Source: Actinomycetes bacterium (GTDB lineage: Bacteria > Actinomycetota > Acidimicrobiia > Acidimicrobiales > RAAP-2). From it: a stretch of DNA of 55,201 bases. Under the pieces are notes generated by a model, which made no database searches, was not told the DNA's origin, and saw nothing but the letters and a program-made list of their open reading frames with translations. A program made the translations under genes and the position numbers. Below, piece after piece: positions 16,501 to 25,216 of this stretch (position 1 is its first letter; the number at the start of each line of letters is the position of its first letter). The stretch spans positions 1-55,201 of the forward strand of contig JAKATH010000007.1 of NCBI GenBank assembly GCA_021828055.1. The letters run 5' to 3'.

Positions 16501-16885
16501 CAGCGGTCTCACGGTCTTCGAGAACACGGCCTTCACCGCCAGAGCACGCAGCCCGTCGGTGACCCTGGCACGTAGCGGCGGCATCGCCGGGGTGCTCGAC
16601 CCACTGGGTGCTGCGCTGGAGCTGCTCGCGTGGGTGGTCGTGGCCGCCGCGCTCCTGGGCCGGCGACGGTGGCTCGACTGGTGGTGGGGGCCTGCGGCGC
16701 GTGCCCGCAGGAGACGGCGTGCGCCGCACGATCGGCCCGCCGAGGGAGAGGTCCGGACGTCCCCCTCGGCGAGCGGGTGGCTCGACGCGCGGGCGGGGTC
16801 GATCTCGGAGCTCGCCGGCGCACCCCTCGCGGACACCGCCGTCCAGGCCGAGCGGCCCGGCCGAGACGACGGGGGGGACGGGTGA
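13532..16885 (+). CDS. Giant GT2 glycosyltransferase fused to a polytopic membrane domain
   Basis: A 1117-residue protein. Residues ~10-270 form a GT2 (GT-A) domain: VVAILVTTDPGPWFEETLQALAAQDYSNLSVLVL, LLLHDDCAPSPDAV as the DxD-like site near 110, and MGEDLDLSWRAHVAG as the acceptor ED motif. After a linker, residues ~430-985 contain about ten hydrophobic spans (VVAYLVAALVIVVGSRALI onward), then an extracytoplasmic segment and a last span near 1030. Similar fusions stand next to DUF5719 genes in the actinobacterial fbiAB/manB region. The protein probably transfers a sugar at the membrane. It carries a run of AAAVAP repeats near residues 584-609, and its 3' end is part of a 33-bp duplication. 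Start ATG 13532. Confidence 0.8.
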   Translation: MTEGSASAARAPAVVAILVTTDPGPWFEETLQALAAQDYSNLSVLVLVAGGSSDPTEVVARGLPEAFVRRLPESEGFAAAVDEALWMVEGASFFLLLHDDCAPSPDAVHLMVEESFRSNAGIVCPKMVHWDEPRALLHVGQSIDKTGAVIERVQAGEIDAGQHDAVRDVFVAPGGCTLVRGDLFRALGGYDAAIVAMGEDLDLSWRAHVAGARVVVAPSATARHLGLVAAGRRPPPPSDAPSLQALQRRHELAAVLTCYSWGHLVRVVPQALLLSLGEAVVARLAGDRRRARAVVHAWRWNLARWRELRSRRAALAAVRVVSDAEVRSLQVRGSARLSTYVSRLTHQGLEVAHGLRPSRPPDALPPELPQPRGSGAGAELTDSIGLGFDDDAGFDALDDLGRRGRRTRETGPAGVFVSRRPRVVAYLVAALVIVVGSRALIGSSLPLVGQFAPFPAWTDLWHQFFSSWQPAGTGSHAPASPAYGFLALAGTVLLGRSGLLQQLAVFACFPLGAWGMSRLLRPFRSAPGRLAATLAYLALPLAVDALGRGRWDGLVAYGATPWVVLQLARATGLEPFGPPAAAPATAVVGAAAVAPAAAVAPATAVAPAADLAVTEPTTPTSTWRRHLGGRLLVLGAIEAVAMSFAPAMVVVVLLVGLGLACGSLVAGGARQGARALVVASGGTLVAAVLCTPWVVGTLLAGRGALSVLGLAGDPASAPGWGGLLRMAVGPVGGSPLAWLLPGAAVCALLLARNGRLAWTIRLWAVALPAWFLALVAVKGWAVPFAPSVDVLLAPAAVAVAAAAGLGVAAFETDLAGYRFGWRQGLAVLSVAVLAVGVLPTVAEAADGRWGLPSSGYRGAVGFPAWRKGSPGYRVLWLGDPRALPSGSWAIGPGLAYATSTDGTPTLLDLWPPASPGGAGGIAPALRVAMRGETVQLGRALTAARIRYVVAVAALAPRSPGSPPTSTYPLPSGLVAALARQAQLRTVPVSPSGLTVFENTAFTARARSPSVTLARSGGIAGVLDPLGAALELLAWVVVAAALLGRRRWLDWWWGPAARARRRRRAPHDRPAEGEVRTSPSASGWLDARAGSISELAGAPLADTAVQAERPGRDDGGDG
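15281..15358 (+). repeat. 18-bp in-frame tandem repeat, 4.3 copies
   Basis: Units at 15281, 15299, 15317 and 15335 of the form GCC(G/A)CCGCAGTCGCGCCC, with a 6-bp remnant to 15358. They encode A(A/T)AVAP in a loop between membrane spans of the giant GT2. Confidence 0.92.
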
Positions 16886-16947
16886 CGGCCGCTGCCGTCC
16901 GCCGGAAGGGACGGGTGACGGCCGCTGCCGTCCGCCGGAGGGACGGC
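16882..16947 (+). repeat. 33-bp tandem duplication of a stop/start junction
   Basis: Copies 16882-16914 and 16915-16947 differ by about one base and begin GTGACGGCCGCTGCCGTCCG. Each contains the GTGA overlap that ends the GT2 gene and starts the DUF5719 gene; the period keeps frame. Confidence 0.93.
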
Positions 16948-18384
16948 GGCCGCGGCCGGGCCGCCGCGCTCGCGGTCCTCGCGGCTGCGGCCGCCCTGGG
17001 CGGGTTCCTCGGCACGGTCACGGCGCGAAAGCCCCCCAGGACCATGCTGCAGCCGGCGGCGCTCGCGGCGGAGGTGGCACCTGCAGGCTCGGCGTCGTCG
17101 AGCTGGTACTGCCCAGCCGCTCCTGGCCCGGCCGCGCGCGCCGGCAAGACGGAGCTTCTCCTCGCCAACGCCGCAGCACGGGCGGTCCGGGTGGACGCGG
17201 TGGTCGTGGACGCACAGGGGTCGCAACGCCAGCACGCACTCGAGCTGGGACCGCACGCGGAGACGGGGCTCGTTCCCGCACAGGTGGTCGACGGCGTGTG
17301 GCTCGCGGCCCGCATCCTGGTGGCGGGTGGCGCTGTCAGCGCGACCGAGGTCGTCGACGGCCGCATCGGGCGTTCCGTCACCCCGTGCGCGTCCGAGGTC
17401 GCGTCCCGCTGGTACTTTGCGTCCGGCTCGACCCGTGAGGGGAGCACGTTGCGTGCCACCCTCTTCAACCCGACGCCGAACCTCGCGGTCGTCGATCTCT
17501 CGTTCGTGACCGCCTCCGGCTGGACGACCCCGGCGCCGTTCCAAGGGGTGGTCGTCGCGCCATGGACGCTGCGCGTGCTGACAGTCGGCGCCTACGTGCA
17601 GAACCAGGCTTCGATCGCGACGGCGGTCGCCGCGCGATCGGGAGCGGTCGTCGCGGGCGAGCTCCAGCTCTACGGCCCTGACGGGGCGGGGGGCGTCGCG
17701 TTCGAGCTCGGGGCACCATCGACTTCCACGCTCTCGGACCTGCCCGCCGTCGAGGACGCGACGGGCGGGTCGTCGGAGCTCGCCGTCTTCAATCCGTCTG
17801 CGCGCAGCGAGCACGTCGAGGTCGCGGTGCGGCTCCCGAACGGACCCGTCCGCCCCTTCACGCAGGTGCTCGGCCCGAAGAGTGTCTGGACGTTGCCCAC
17901 GAGCGAGCAGCTCCGGATCGCCATGCAGGAGCACTACACGGTGCAGGTGCGCGCCTCGGGCCCAGGTGTCGTGGTCGCCCGGGTCGGTGCGGGCAAGCCC
18001 CATGGCCCCGCGCCGTGGTGGGCGGAGAGCGTGACCGTCACCGGTCTCCAGGCGAGCGCCGCCCGCAGCTGGGTGGTCGCGGGCCCCCCCGCTGCCCCGC
18101 TGGCGGCCGCGACCAAGGCGGCCGCAGCCCACCCGAGCCCGGCTTCGTGGAGGCTCGTGCTCGAGAACCCTGGTCGTGGCCCGCTGCGGGTCGAGGTGAC
18201 CTCGTGGGCCGGTGCGCGCCGACGCGCCCAGGTCGTGCAGGTGCCGGCGCTCGGTGAGGCGACAGCGGTGGTGCCGGCCGGGCCGGCGTTCGTGCACGCC
18301 GACGGCGCCGTCGCCCTGACGGGTGACGCGTCGCCCGCGGGCACGGTCGGCGTCGTCGGGATCCCGGCGGTGCCGTTGCGCTGA
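16882..18384 (+). CDS. DUF5719 family exported protein
   Basis: A 500-residue protein with one N-terminal membrane/signal segment (~residues 27-48, AAALAVLAAAAALGGFLGTV) and a long beta-rich extracytoplasmic region containing repeated motifs of the type LLLANAAARAVRVDAVVVDA, ATLFNPTPNLAVVDLSFV and LAVFNPSARSEHVEVAV. This matches actinobacterial DUF5719 proteins encoded next to a large GT2 and fbiAB/manB genes. Function unknown; probably an envelope partner of the adjacent transferase. The start is ambiguous: a 33-bp tandem duplication provides in-frame GTG codons at 16882 (overlapping the upstream stop) and 16915, each with the same leader. Confidence 0.75.
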   Translation: MTAAAVRRKGRVTAAAVRRRDGGRGRAAALAVLAAAAALGGFLGTVTARKPPRTMLQPAALAAEVAPAGSASSSWYCPAAPGPAARAGKTELLLANAAARAVRVDAVVVDAQGSQRQHALELGPHAETGLVPAQVVDGVWLAARILVAGGAVSATEVVDGRIGRSVTPCASEVASRWYFASGSTREGSTLRATLFNPTPNLAVVDLSFVTASGWTTPAPFQGVVVAPWTLRVLTVGAYVQNQASIATAVAARSGAVVAGELQLYGPDGAGGVAFELGAPSTSTLSDLPAVEDATGGSSELAVFNPSARSEHVEVAVRLPNGPVRPFTQVLGPKSVWTLPTSEQLRIAMQEHYTVQVRASGPGVVVARVGAGKPHGPAPWWAESVTVTGLQASAARSWVVAGPPAAPLAAATKAAAAHPSPASWRLVLENPGRGPLRVEVTSWAGARRRAQVVQVPALGEATAVVPAGPAFVHADGAVALTGDASPAGTVGVVGIPAVPLR

Positions 18385-18479
18385 GCCGCAGGGGGGCGCG
18401 GCACGCGGGTGAGGCGGCGCGGCACCCTCCGCTGTCGCTCAAGGGCTCACCGAGAGACTGATCGCGCGATCGTGTACGG

Positions 18480-18498
18480 CTGGCCTGTACCTGGCCAG
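18480..18498. terminator. Possible hairpin terminator between convergent genes
   Basis: CTGGCC (18480-18485) and GGCCAG (18493-18498) form a 6-bp stem with a 7-nt loop in the 145-bp gap between the convergent DUF5719 and ftsH genes. No T-tract follows on the plus strand. Confidence 0.35.
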
Positions 18499-18529
18499 AT
18501 TACGTCGCGCGTACTCGTATTCGCGGACC

Positions 18530-20884
18530 CTAACCCTGGCCGCTCGACGAGCTGCCGTCGTGTGGAGCGTCGGGCTGCTCCTGCGGGCCTGGAACCTGCG
18601 GGCCTGGAACCTGCGGGCCTGGAACCTGCGGGCCTGGAACCTGCGGGCCTGGAACCTGCGGGCCTGGAACCTGCGGGCCTGGACGGGGCGGCGCGGAGCC
18701 CGGGGGACCAGGTGGCACCCAGCGCCCCGGCGGCGACGGCCACTGCAGCGGCCACTGGCCACCTTGTGGCGAGGGTGGCGTCCCCTGCACCCACCCCGGC
18801 CCCTGGGGAGAGGGCGGCGGCCAACCCGCCGGCGGCGCCGGGTGCGGCCCGGGGACAGCCGCGGCAGCAGGCGCGCGCCCGCGCAGCGCCGCCGCCCCGG
18901 CGACCCGACCACCGGGCGGGAGGGCACCGGCGGGCTCGTGCCCGTTCGACCCATTGGCGCCGTTCGTCTTCGCTCCGTTCGACCCGTTCACGTCGAACTG
19001 GACCGTCCTCGCCTTGCGGCCATCGGTGTGCACCGGCCGCCCGTAGGCCTCGTCGACCAGGCGACCGACCTCGCCGCCGCCGATGCTCTCCTGCTCGAGC
19101 AGCGCCTGTGCAACCTTGTCCAGCCCGTCCCGGTGGCGGGTGAGGAGCTCGATCGCGCGCTCCTCTTGGGTGCGAAGGATCCGCTCGACCTCGTCGTCGA
19201 TGACCCGGCTCGTGTCCTCGGAGTAGTCGCGGGTGTGCATGAGGTCCTCTCCCAAGAAGACCTGTCCCTGCGAGCCCCAAGCCATCGGGCCGATCTCTTC
19301 GCTCATGCCCCACTCGCGCACCATCTTCCGGGCGAGCTCGGTGTTGCCCACCAGGTCGTTGGCAGCGCCGGTCGAGAGGTCGCCGTAGACGAGCATCTCG
19401 GCGACGCGGCCGCCCATGCGCACGCAAAGGGAGTCCTCGATGTTGGCCCGCGGGTAAATGTGGCGCTCCTCGACGGGAAGCTGCATGGTGACGCCGAGCG
19501 CCATGCCGGTGGGCAGGATCGTCACCTTGTGCACGGGATCGGCGTGCTCCAGGACGTAGGCGAGCACCGCGTGGCCGCCCTCGTGGTACGCGACACGCTC
19601 CTTCTCCTCGTCGGAGAGGACGAGGCTCTCACGTCGTTGCCCCATGAGGACGCGATCGCGGGCAGACTCGAAGTCCGCCATCTCGATCGTCGCGCTCCCG
19701 CGCCGCACGGCGTGGAGGGCCGCCTCGTTGACCAGGTTGGCCAGGTCCGCCCCGCTCATCCCCGGCGTGCCGCGGGCCACCACGTCGAGGTCGACGTCGG
19801 GAGCGATCCGCTTGCCGCGGCAGTGCACCTGGAGGATGGGCAGCCGCTCCTCGAGGTCGGGAAGGGGCACGACGATCTGGCGGTCGAAGCGCCCGGGGCG
19901 CAGCAGGGCGGGATCCAGGATGTCCGGCCGGTTGGTGGCGGCGATGATCACGACGCCCTCCGCCGGGTCGAACCCGTCCATCTCGCTCAGCATCTGGTTC
20001 AACGTCTGCTCGCGCTCGTCATGGCCCCCGCCGAGCCCGGCGCCGCGCTTGCGACCGATCGAGTCGATCTCGTCCACAAAAATGATGGCCGGCGCTTGCT
20101 TGCGCGCCGTCTGGAAGAGGTCGCGGACGCGGCTTGCCCCCACGCCGACGAACATCTCCATGAAGTCCGAGCCGCTGACGGAGAGGAACGGAACCCCGGC
20201 CTCTCCGGCGACTGCACGCGCGAGCAGCGTCTTGCCGGTCCCCGGCGGGCCGACCAGGAGGACGCCTTTCGGGATCTTGGCCCCGATGTCGCGGAAGCGT
20301 GCGGGAGTCCGGAGGAAGTCGACGACCTCGCTGATCTCCTGTTTGACGCCGTTGTAGCCGGCCACGTCCTGGAACGTGGTGGTCGGGCGGTCACTGCTGA
20401 AGAGCCGAGCCTTGGAGCGCCCGATCGACATGATGCCCGACATCTGCCCGCGGGCTTGGCGGCTGATGAACAGCATCAGCACCAGGGCGATCCCGATGAA
20501 CAGGATGTAGGGGAACAGGTCGCCCAAGATGTTCGAAGGCGGGTTCGAGAACGTGACCGCCACCGCGTCCCTGCGCATGAGGTCGACTGTCTGCTGGCTC
20601 GCCGGGTGCGGGCCGCTGACCGAGTACGACTGCCCTGTGCCGAGCTTCCCGGTGATCACGCCGGTTGTGTTGTTGATTGTGGCGGTCTTGACGCTCCTCG
20701 CCTCGACCTCGTTGCGGAACTGGTTGTAGTTCATCGACTTCGCGGAGCTGTGGGGCAGGAGCGAAGGGACGATGAGCACGGCGAGGACCGCCAGAATGAG
20801 GATCCCCCAGATCCAACGCCAGCTCTGGTCCGGTCCTTGACCTGGAGAACGCTGCGGAGTGTTGTCGGGCCGTTGCTGGCTCAC
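18530..20884 (-). CDS. ftsH: ATP-dependent zinc metalloprotease FtsH
   Basis: A 784-residue membrane AAA+ protease. Membrane spans are at ~25-43 and ~120-140. The AAA module has Walker A GPPGTGKT (212-219), Walker B IIFVDEID (267-274), the pore loop FVGVG and second region of homology [19 protein letters not shown]. The zinc site is HEGGH (434-438), with the third ligand expected in the [13 protein letters not shown] region. It degrades membrane and short-lived soluble proteins. After ~residue 630 comes a disordered Asn/Gly then Pro/Gly-rich tail ending in seven PGPQV-type repeats; this tail is longer than in most FtsH proteins. It is divergent from the CPBP protease gene. Confidence 0.97.
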   Translation of the reverse strand: MSQQRPDNTPQRSPGQGPDQSWRWIWGILILAVLAVLIVPSLLPHSSAKSMNYNQFRNEVEARSVKTATINNTTGVITGKLGTGQSYSVSGPHPASQQTVDLMRRDAVAVTFSNPPSNILGDLFPYILFIGIALVLMLFISRQARGQMSGIMSIGRSKARLFSSDRPTTTFQDVAGYNGVKQEISEVVDFLRTPARFRDIGAKIPKGVLLVGPPGTGKTLLARAVAGEAGVPFLSVSGSDFMEMFVGVGASRVRDLFQTARKQAPAIIFVDEIDSIGRKRGAGLGGGHDEREQTLNQMLSEMDGFDPAEGVVIIAATNRPDILDPALLRPGRFDRQIVVPLPDLEERLPILQVHCRGKRIAPDVDLDVVARGTPGMSGADLANLVNEAALHAVRRGSATIEMADFESARDRVLMGQRRESLVLSDEEKERVAYHEGGHAVLAYVLEHADPVHKVTILPTGMALGVTMQLPVEERHIYPRANIEDSLCVRMGGRVAEMLVYGDLSTGAANDLVGNTELARKMVREWGMSEEIGPMAWGSQGQVFLGEDLMHTRDYSEDTSRVIDDEVERILRTQEERAIELLTRHRDGLDKVAQALLEQESIGGGEVGRLVDEAYGRPVHTDGRKARTVQFDVNGSNGAKTNGANGSNGHEPAGALPPGGRVAGAAALRGRAPAAAAVPGPHPAPPAGWPPPSPQGPGWVQGTPPSPQGGQWPLQWPSPPGRWVPPGPPGSAPPRPGPQVPGPQVPGPQVPGPQVPGPQVPGPQVPGPQEQPDAPHDGSSSSGQG
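18585..18683 (-). repeat. 15-bp in-frame tandem repeat, 6.6 copies
   Basis: Six identical units GGGCCTGGAACCTGC (plus strand) from 18585 to 18674 plus 9 bp of a seventh. They encode PGPQV in the C-terminal tail of FtsH, about 45 bp before the stop. Confidence 0.97.
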
Positions 20885-21010
20885 CGGGCCATGCTATGCG
20901 GCCCCTGCCGCCGACGGTGACCGGGGCCGCGTCGGAGGCACCCATTTCGAGGGTGCGCCGGGCGCCTGGCACGAAGCCGCTGCGATCGGAGCCGGCGATA
21001 ACGTGGCTCG

Positions 21011-22429
21011 ATGGCCCGCCACGGCGAGACCGAGCCGGGCTCGGCTGAGCCGAACGGGGATCCGCCTTCCGAGACGACGACACCTGCGCCCGACTGGTCG
21101 CAGGCCCGCGTCGCGTCACCGTCGTCGACAGCGCCGCCTGCGCCAGCCTCCCCGAGCGTGCCCGACGACCCACGCCTGACGGAGCCCCTGGCGTCGGATC
21201 CCACGCCTTCTTCGTACCCGCCGCCCCCGCCGGGATACCCGCCGCCCGGGACGTACCCGCCGCCCGGGGCATACCCGCCGCCCCCGCCGGGGTACCCGCC
21301 GCCCGGGACGTACCCGCCGCCCGGGGCATACCCGCCGCCCCCGCCGGGGTACCCGCCGCCCGGGACGTACCCGCCGCCCGGGGCATACCCGCCGCCCCCG
21401 CCGGGGTACCCGCCGCCCGGGTCGTACCCGCCGCCCGGGTCGTACCCGCCTCAGCCGGGGTACCCGCCGCCCCCGCCGGGGTACCCGCCGCCCGGGTCGT
21501 ACCCGCCGCCCGGGTCGTACCCGCCCCCGCCGGGGTACCCGCCGCCCGGGGAAGGTAGCGGCGACCCCCGCCGCTCGGCACCGCTCGGAGAGCTGCAGCC
21601 TCTGGACGGCTGGTCCGGCCCGCCCGCCCAGGACGGCCACCGGTTCTTCGACAGCCCAGAGGTGCCGCCTGCAACGAAGGGGGCCGCCGGCTTCTGGCTC
21701 GTCATGGGGCTCCTCGGGTTCGCCGTCGGCCAGGTGGTCGGCGCGGTCTTCGTCGCCATCGCCGGCGCCGCCGCCGGTGAGGGCGGCCAGCTGGCGAAGT
21801 TCGCCACGATGGCCGAGCCGCCGGAGTGGTATGTCGGCACGTCGCTCGTCGGTCTCTGGATCGGGTTCCTCGCGGGCCCGTGGGCCGCGAGCAAGATACG
21901 GGGGACGGGCCGGTTCCTCCGCGACCTAGGCGTCCGGTTCCGCCTCGTCGACCTTGCGGGCATCCTCGTCGGCGTCGGCGGTCAGCTGGTGCTCGACGCC
22001 CTCTACGCGCCGTTCCTCCCGAAGCTGAAGCACTTCACAGCACCGACCCAGAAGCTCGTGGGCGCGTCGCACGGATGGGGCTACCTCGTCATCGCGGTCC
22101 TCACGGTCTGCGGCGCCCCGTTCTTCGAGGAGATCCTGTTCCGGGGGCTTGCGTTCAAAGCGCTCGCGCGCCTCTTCGCGCCGTCGACGCGAGGGCCCAC
22201 TCGCCGGAGAGCGATCGGGGTCGTCGCCGCGGTGGTCGTGGACGGCGTCCTGTTCGGACTCGCCCATTGGGAGCTGTACCAGTTCGCCGGGCTCGCCGTC
22301 TTCGGGATGCTGCTGGCGGTCGTGACCTACAAGACGGGCCGCCTCGGGATGAACATGGTCGCGCATGCCTCGTTCAACCTCGTCGCCGTGCTCGCGATCC
22401 TCGCCACCTCCAGCAGTGTCGTTCACTGA
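21011..22429 (+). CDS. CPBP family intramembrane metalloprotease with proline-rich N-terminus
   Basis: A 472-residue protein. Residues ~68-180 are a Tyr/Pro/Gly-rich low-complexity region built from YPPPPPGYPPPGTYPPPGA units. About seven membrane spans follow from ~225. The Abi/CPBP motifs are present: EEILFRG (373-379), FGLAHW (~418) and NMVAHASFN near the C-terminus, supplying the Glu/His metal ligands. The family includes type II CAAX-prenyl-protease-like and bacteriocin-immunity proteins; substrate here is unknown. Start ATG 21011 lies 126 bp from the divergent ftsH start. The proline-rich segment resembles those of actinobacterial membrane proteins that may form clusters or bind partners. 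Confidence 0.85.
   Translation: MARHGETEPGSAEPNGDPPSETTTPAPDWSQARVASPSSTAPPAPASPSVPDDPRLTEPLASDPTPSSYPPPPPGYPPPGTYPPPGAYPPPPPGYPPPGTYPPPGAYPPPPPGYPPPGTYPPPGAYPPPPPGYPPPGSYPPPGSYPPQPGYPPPPPGYPPPGSYPPPGSYPPPPGYPPPGEGSGDPRRSAPLGELQPLDGWSGPPAQDGHRFFDSPEVPPATKGAAGFWLVMGLLGFAVGQVVGAVFVAIAGAAAGEGGQLAKFATMAEPPEWYVGTSLVGLWIGFLAGPWAASKIRGTGRFLRDLGVRFRLVDLAGILVGVGGQLVLDALYAPFLPKLKHFTAPTQKLVGASHGWGYLVIAVLTVCGAPFFEEILFRGLAFKALARLFAPSTRGPTRRRAIGVVAAVVVDGVLFGLAHWELYQFAGLAVFGMLLAVVTYKTGRLGMNMVAHASFNLVAVLAILATSSSVVH
21215..21550 (+). repeat. 57-bp in-frame repeats of the Tyr/Pro-rich region
   Basis: Three near-identical 57-bp units at 21215, 21272 and 21329, a fourth variant at 21386 (GS in place of GT/GA), then shorter YPPPG permutations to about 21550. 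The hierarchical structure (15-bp YPPPG inside 57-bp units) indicates repeated rounds of tandem duplication. Confidence 0.93.
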
Positions 22430-22477
22430 CCCGGGAACCTCCCGCCGGGGACGGCGGTCCCGGCGGGCCGCCTCCGC

Positions 22478-25204
22478 GTGACCTGGCCACAGGGCCACGA
22501 CGACCAGGAGCCGGGCGTGCCGACGGATCCCGGGGCGCGGTCCGGCGGGTACCCAGAGGCGCCGTCCGGCGTGGACCCCGAGGCGCGGTCCGGCGCGGAT
22601 CCCGGGCCGCCGTCCGGCGGGTACCCAGGGGCGCCGTCCGGCGCGGATCCCGGGCCGCCGTCCGGCGGGTACCCAGGGGCGCCGTCCGGCGCGGATCCCG
22701 GCCCGCCGTCCGGCGCGGACCCCGAAGCGCCGTCCGGCGGGGAGCGACAGGAAGAGCAGGAAGAGGAGGCCGTCGCGGCGCCCCTCGAGCGCGGGTGGCT
22801 CGACGCCGGGCGCAACGGCGCCGGCTACGCCGTCGCGGCGCCCCTCGAGCGCGGGTGGTTTCCCGCCGGTGCCCCTGGGCTCGCGACGGCAGCAGCCGTC
22901 CTGGGCGTCGTCGCCGTGGTGCTGTGGCAGACGCACCTGCCGATGCTCTTCACGGACACTGCCACGACGGGAGGCGACACCGGCGCCCACTTCATGATGC
23001 CGTCGCTCTTCAACACCATCCTCTTCCCGCACCTCACCGGGTGGGACCCGGGATGGTACGACGGGTATCCGGCGTACACCTTCTACTTCGTCCTCCCCGA
23101 CGTGCTCACCGCGCTCGCCTCGCACGTCATCGCCTACGACGTGGCCTTCAAGCTCGCGACGATCCTCGGGTCCGTGCTCCTGCCGATCTCCGCGTGGGCG
23201 CTCGGCCGGCTGTTCGGGCTGCGAGCTCCGGTTCCCGCGGCGCTCGCCGCCGCTACGCTCCCGTTCCTCTTCGACTACACGTGGACCATCTACGGGGGCA
23301 ACCTCTTCTCCACCCTGGCGGGCGAGTACCCGTACTCGCTGTCGGTGGCCCTCCTGCTGGTGTTCCTCGGCCTCTTCGCCTGCGGGGTCCGCACCGGACG
23401 GCACCGCGCGTGGGCGGCGATCACGCTCGCCCTCTGCATGCTCGCCCACGTGGTGCCCGCGTCGCTCGCAATCGCCGGCGCCGTGGTGCTCACGATCGTG
23501 GAGCTGCTCCCGGGTCTCCGCCTGCACGACGCCGCCGGGGAACCCTCCCCCCGAAGTCGCGGCGTGACGCTGTGGTGGGCAGCCTCGACGGTCTGCGTCG
23601 GGCTGCTCCTCTCCGCATGGTGGCTCGTCCCCTTCGGCTTGCGCAACACGTTCTCGTCCTCGATGAACTACGCGAAGGTCACCACCTACACGTCGATCTT
23701 CTTCCCGCACGCAGACCTCTGGGCGCTCGCGCTCGCCGGCATCGCCGTGGTCGTCGCCGTGCGCACTCGTAGCCGGTTCGGCCTCGTCGTCGCCGCGCTC
23801 GGCGGCATCTCGGCGGTCGTGGTGGTGGCGGACCCGCTCCGGAGCCTCTACAACGTCAGGTACCTGCCGCTGTGGTTCCTCTGCGTCTACCTGATGGCGG
23901 GTTGGGTGGCTGGCGTGGCGGTCGCGGCCGCCGCGCGCGCGCTGCGTCGGGAGCGCGTGCTGCGCTGGGCTGTCCGGGCGACGGGCGGTGTCGCGTGGCG
24001 CAGGCCGCCGCACTCCGTCCCGTGGGCACCTGGCGCGGTCGGCGGCACCCTGGTCGTGATCGCAGCGGCGCTGGCCGTCGTCGTCCCCCCCTTCATCCCC
24101 GCGGTCGCCTCCGTGTTGCCCGGGATCGGCGTCCAACCCGGACCGAACCAGGTGAGCGTGTGGGCGGATTGGAACTACTCGGGGTACCAGGGAAAGGCCG
24201 CATACCCCGAGTACCGGGGCCTGATGCGCCTCATGGGCAGGATCGGGCGCAAGGACGGGTGCGGTCGCGCCATGTGGGAGTACACATCGGACGAGAACCG
24301 CTTCGGCACTCCCGAGGCGCTGATGCTCCTGCCGTACTGGACGCACGGCTGCGTCGACTCGATGGAAGGGCTCCTCTTCGAGTCCTCCGCCACGATGCCC
24401 TACCACTTCTTGAACCAGGCGGAGCTGTCCGCGTCACCCTCTGAACCGGTGGTCGGGCTGCCCTACGGGCCGGTCACAGTCAGCCTCGGCGTCCGACACC
24501 TGCAGCTGCTCGGCGTGCGCTACTTCATGGCGTTCAGCACAGAAGTCGTCCAGGAGGCGTCGGCGGACCCCACACTCAGGCTGCTCGCGACGAGCGGACC
24601 GTGGCGGTCGACATACGAAGGCGACCGCTTGTCGGTGACCTGGAGGATCTACGAGGTGGCGCGTTCTTCGATCGTGACGCCCCTCACGAAGGAGCCCGCG
24701 GTCCTCACCGGCGTCGGCCAGGGGCAGTCAACATGGCTGGGGCGGATCGGCGCCGGGAGCTCCATCACGGAGGGCCCGTCGCTCGAGTGGTACCTCGACC
24801 CCTCTGTGTGGGCGACCGAGCTCGTTGCGAGCGGGCCGGCCCGCTGGCCGCGCATCGCAGCCACGCACGCCGTCGATCCCCCGTCGGTCTCCGTCCAGCC
24901 CACCCGTGTCTCCAAAGTGCGCGTGCGCCCCGAGAGGATCAGCTTCGACGTCGGGGCGCTTCGGCGACCGGTCCTGGTCAAGGTGTCCTACTTCCCGAAC
25001 TGGCACGCCCAAGGGGCCGAGGGCCCGTGGCGCGCCACGCCCAATCTGATGGTGGTCGTGCCGACGCGCCACCACGTGGTCCTCACCTACGGCACCACCA
25101 CCGTGACAGAGGCGGGCGACGCCGCGACGCTGGCAGGAGCGGTCGCCCTCCTCGCGATGCTCGTCGTGTGGATCGCCCAGAAGCGCCGCACGCGCCTTGG
25201 GTAG
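22478..25204 (+). CDS. Polytopic GT-C-like membrane protein (PTPS-related domain family)
   Basis: A 908-residue protein starting at GTG 22478. Residues 1-~100 are a disordered, repeat-expanded cytoplasmic segment (GGYPGAPSGADPGPPS units and two AVAAPLERGW blocks). Membrane spans begin at ~133. The first loop GGDTGAHFMMPSLFNTI...GWDPGWYDGYPAYTFYFVLPDVLTAL matches the 6-pyruvoyl-tetrahydropterin-synthase-related membrane family, a GT-C superfamily group with no pterin role. About a dozen spans are followed by a large soluble region (~560-880) and a final span near the C-terminus. Probably a lipid-linked-sugar glycosyltransferase or polysaccharide assembly protein. It precedes the phosphomannomutase by 12 bp. 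Confidence 0.75.
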   Translation: MTWPQGHDDQEPGVPTDPGARSGGYPEAPSGVDPEARSGADPGPPSGGYPGAPSGADPGPPSGGYPGAPSGADPGPPSGADPEAPSGGERQEEQEEEAVAAPLERGWLDAGRNGAGYAVAAPLERGWFPAGAPGLATAAAVLGVVAVVLWQTHLPMLFTDTATTGGDTGAHFMMPSLFNTILFPHLTGWDPGWYDGYPAYTFYFVLPDVLTALASHVIAYDVAFKLATILGSVLLPISAWALGRLFGLRAPVPAALAAATLPFLFDYTWTIYGGNLFSTLAGEYPYSLSVALLLVFLGLFACGVRTGRHRAWAAITLALCMLAHVVPASLAIAGAVVLTIVELLPGLRLHDAAGEPSPRSRGVTLWWAASTVCVGLLLSAWWLVPFGLRNTFSSSMNYAKVTTYTSIFFPHADLWALALAGIAVVVAVRTRSRFGLVVAALGGISAVVVVADPLRSLYNVRYLPLWFLCVYLMAGWVAGVAVAAAARALRRERVLRWAVRATGGVAWRRPPHSVPWAPGAVGGTLVVIAAALAVVVPPFIPAVASVLPGIGVQPGPNQVSVWADWNYSGYQGKAAYPEYRGLMRLMGRIGRKDGCGRAMWEYTSDENRFGTPEALMLLPYWTHGCVDSMEGLLFESSATMPYHFLNQAELSASPSEPVVGLPYGPVTVSLGVRHLQLLGVRYFMAFSTEVVQEASADPTLRLLATSGPWRSTYEGDRLSVTWRIYEVARSSIVTPLTKEPAVLTGVGQGQSTWLGRIGAGSSITEGPSLEWYLDPSVWATELVASGPARWPRIAATHAVDPPSVSVQPTRVSKVRVRPERISFDVGALRRPVLVKVSYFPNWHAQGAEGPWRATPNLMVVVPTRHHVVLTYGTTTVTEAGDAATLAGAVALLAMLVVWIAQKRRTRLG
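22616..22711 (+). repeat. 48-bp in-frame tandem duplication with flanking variants
   Basis: Units 22616-22663 and 22664-22711 begin GGCGGGTACCCAGGGGCGCC and encode GGYPGAPSGADPGPPS; diverged partial units lie on both sides (about 22540-22740). Confidence 0.9.
22769..22858 (+). repeat. 30-bp direct repeat, period 60
   Basis: Identical copies at 22769-22798 and 22829-22858, beginning GCCGTCGCGGCGCCCCTCGA. They encode AVAAPLERGW twice just before the first membrane span of the GT-C-like protein. Confidence 0.9.
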
Positions 25205-25216
25205 GCTGACCGGCCC

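Noticed and set aside
22478-25204. A pterin biosynthesis enzyme (because of the PTPS-related family name)
   Set aside because: The family shares only a name with 6-pyruvoyl-tetrahydropterin synthase; this is a polytopic membrane protein of GT-C type.
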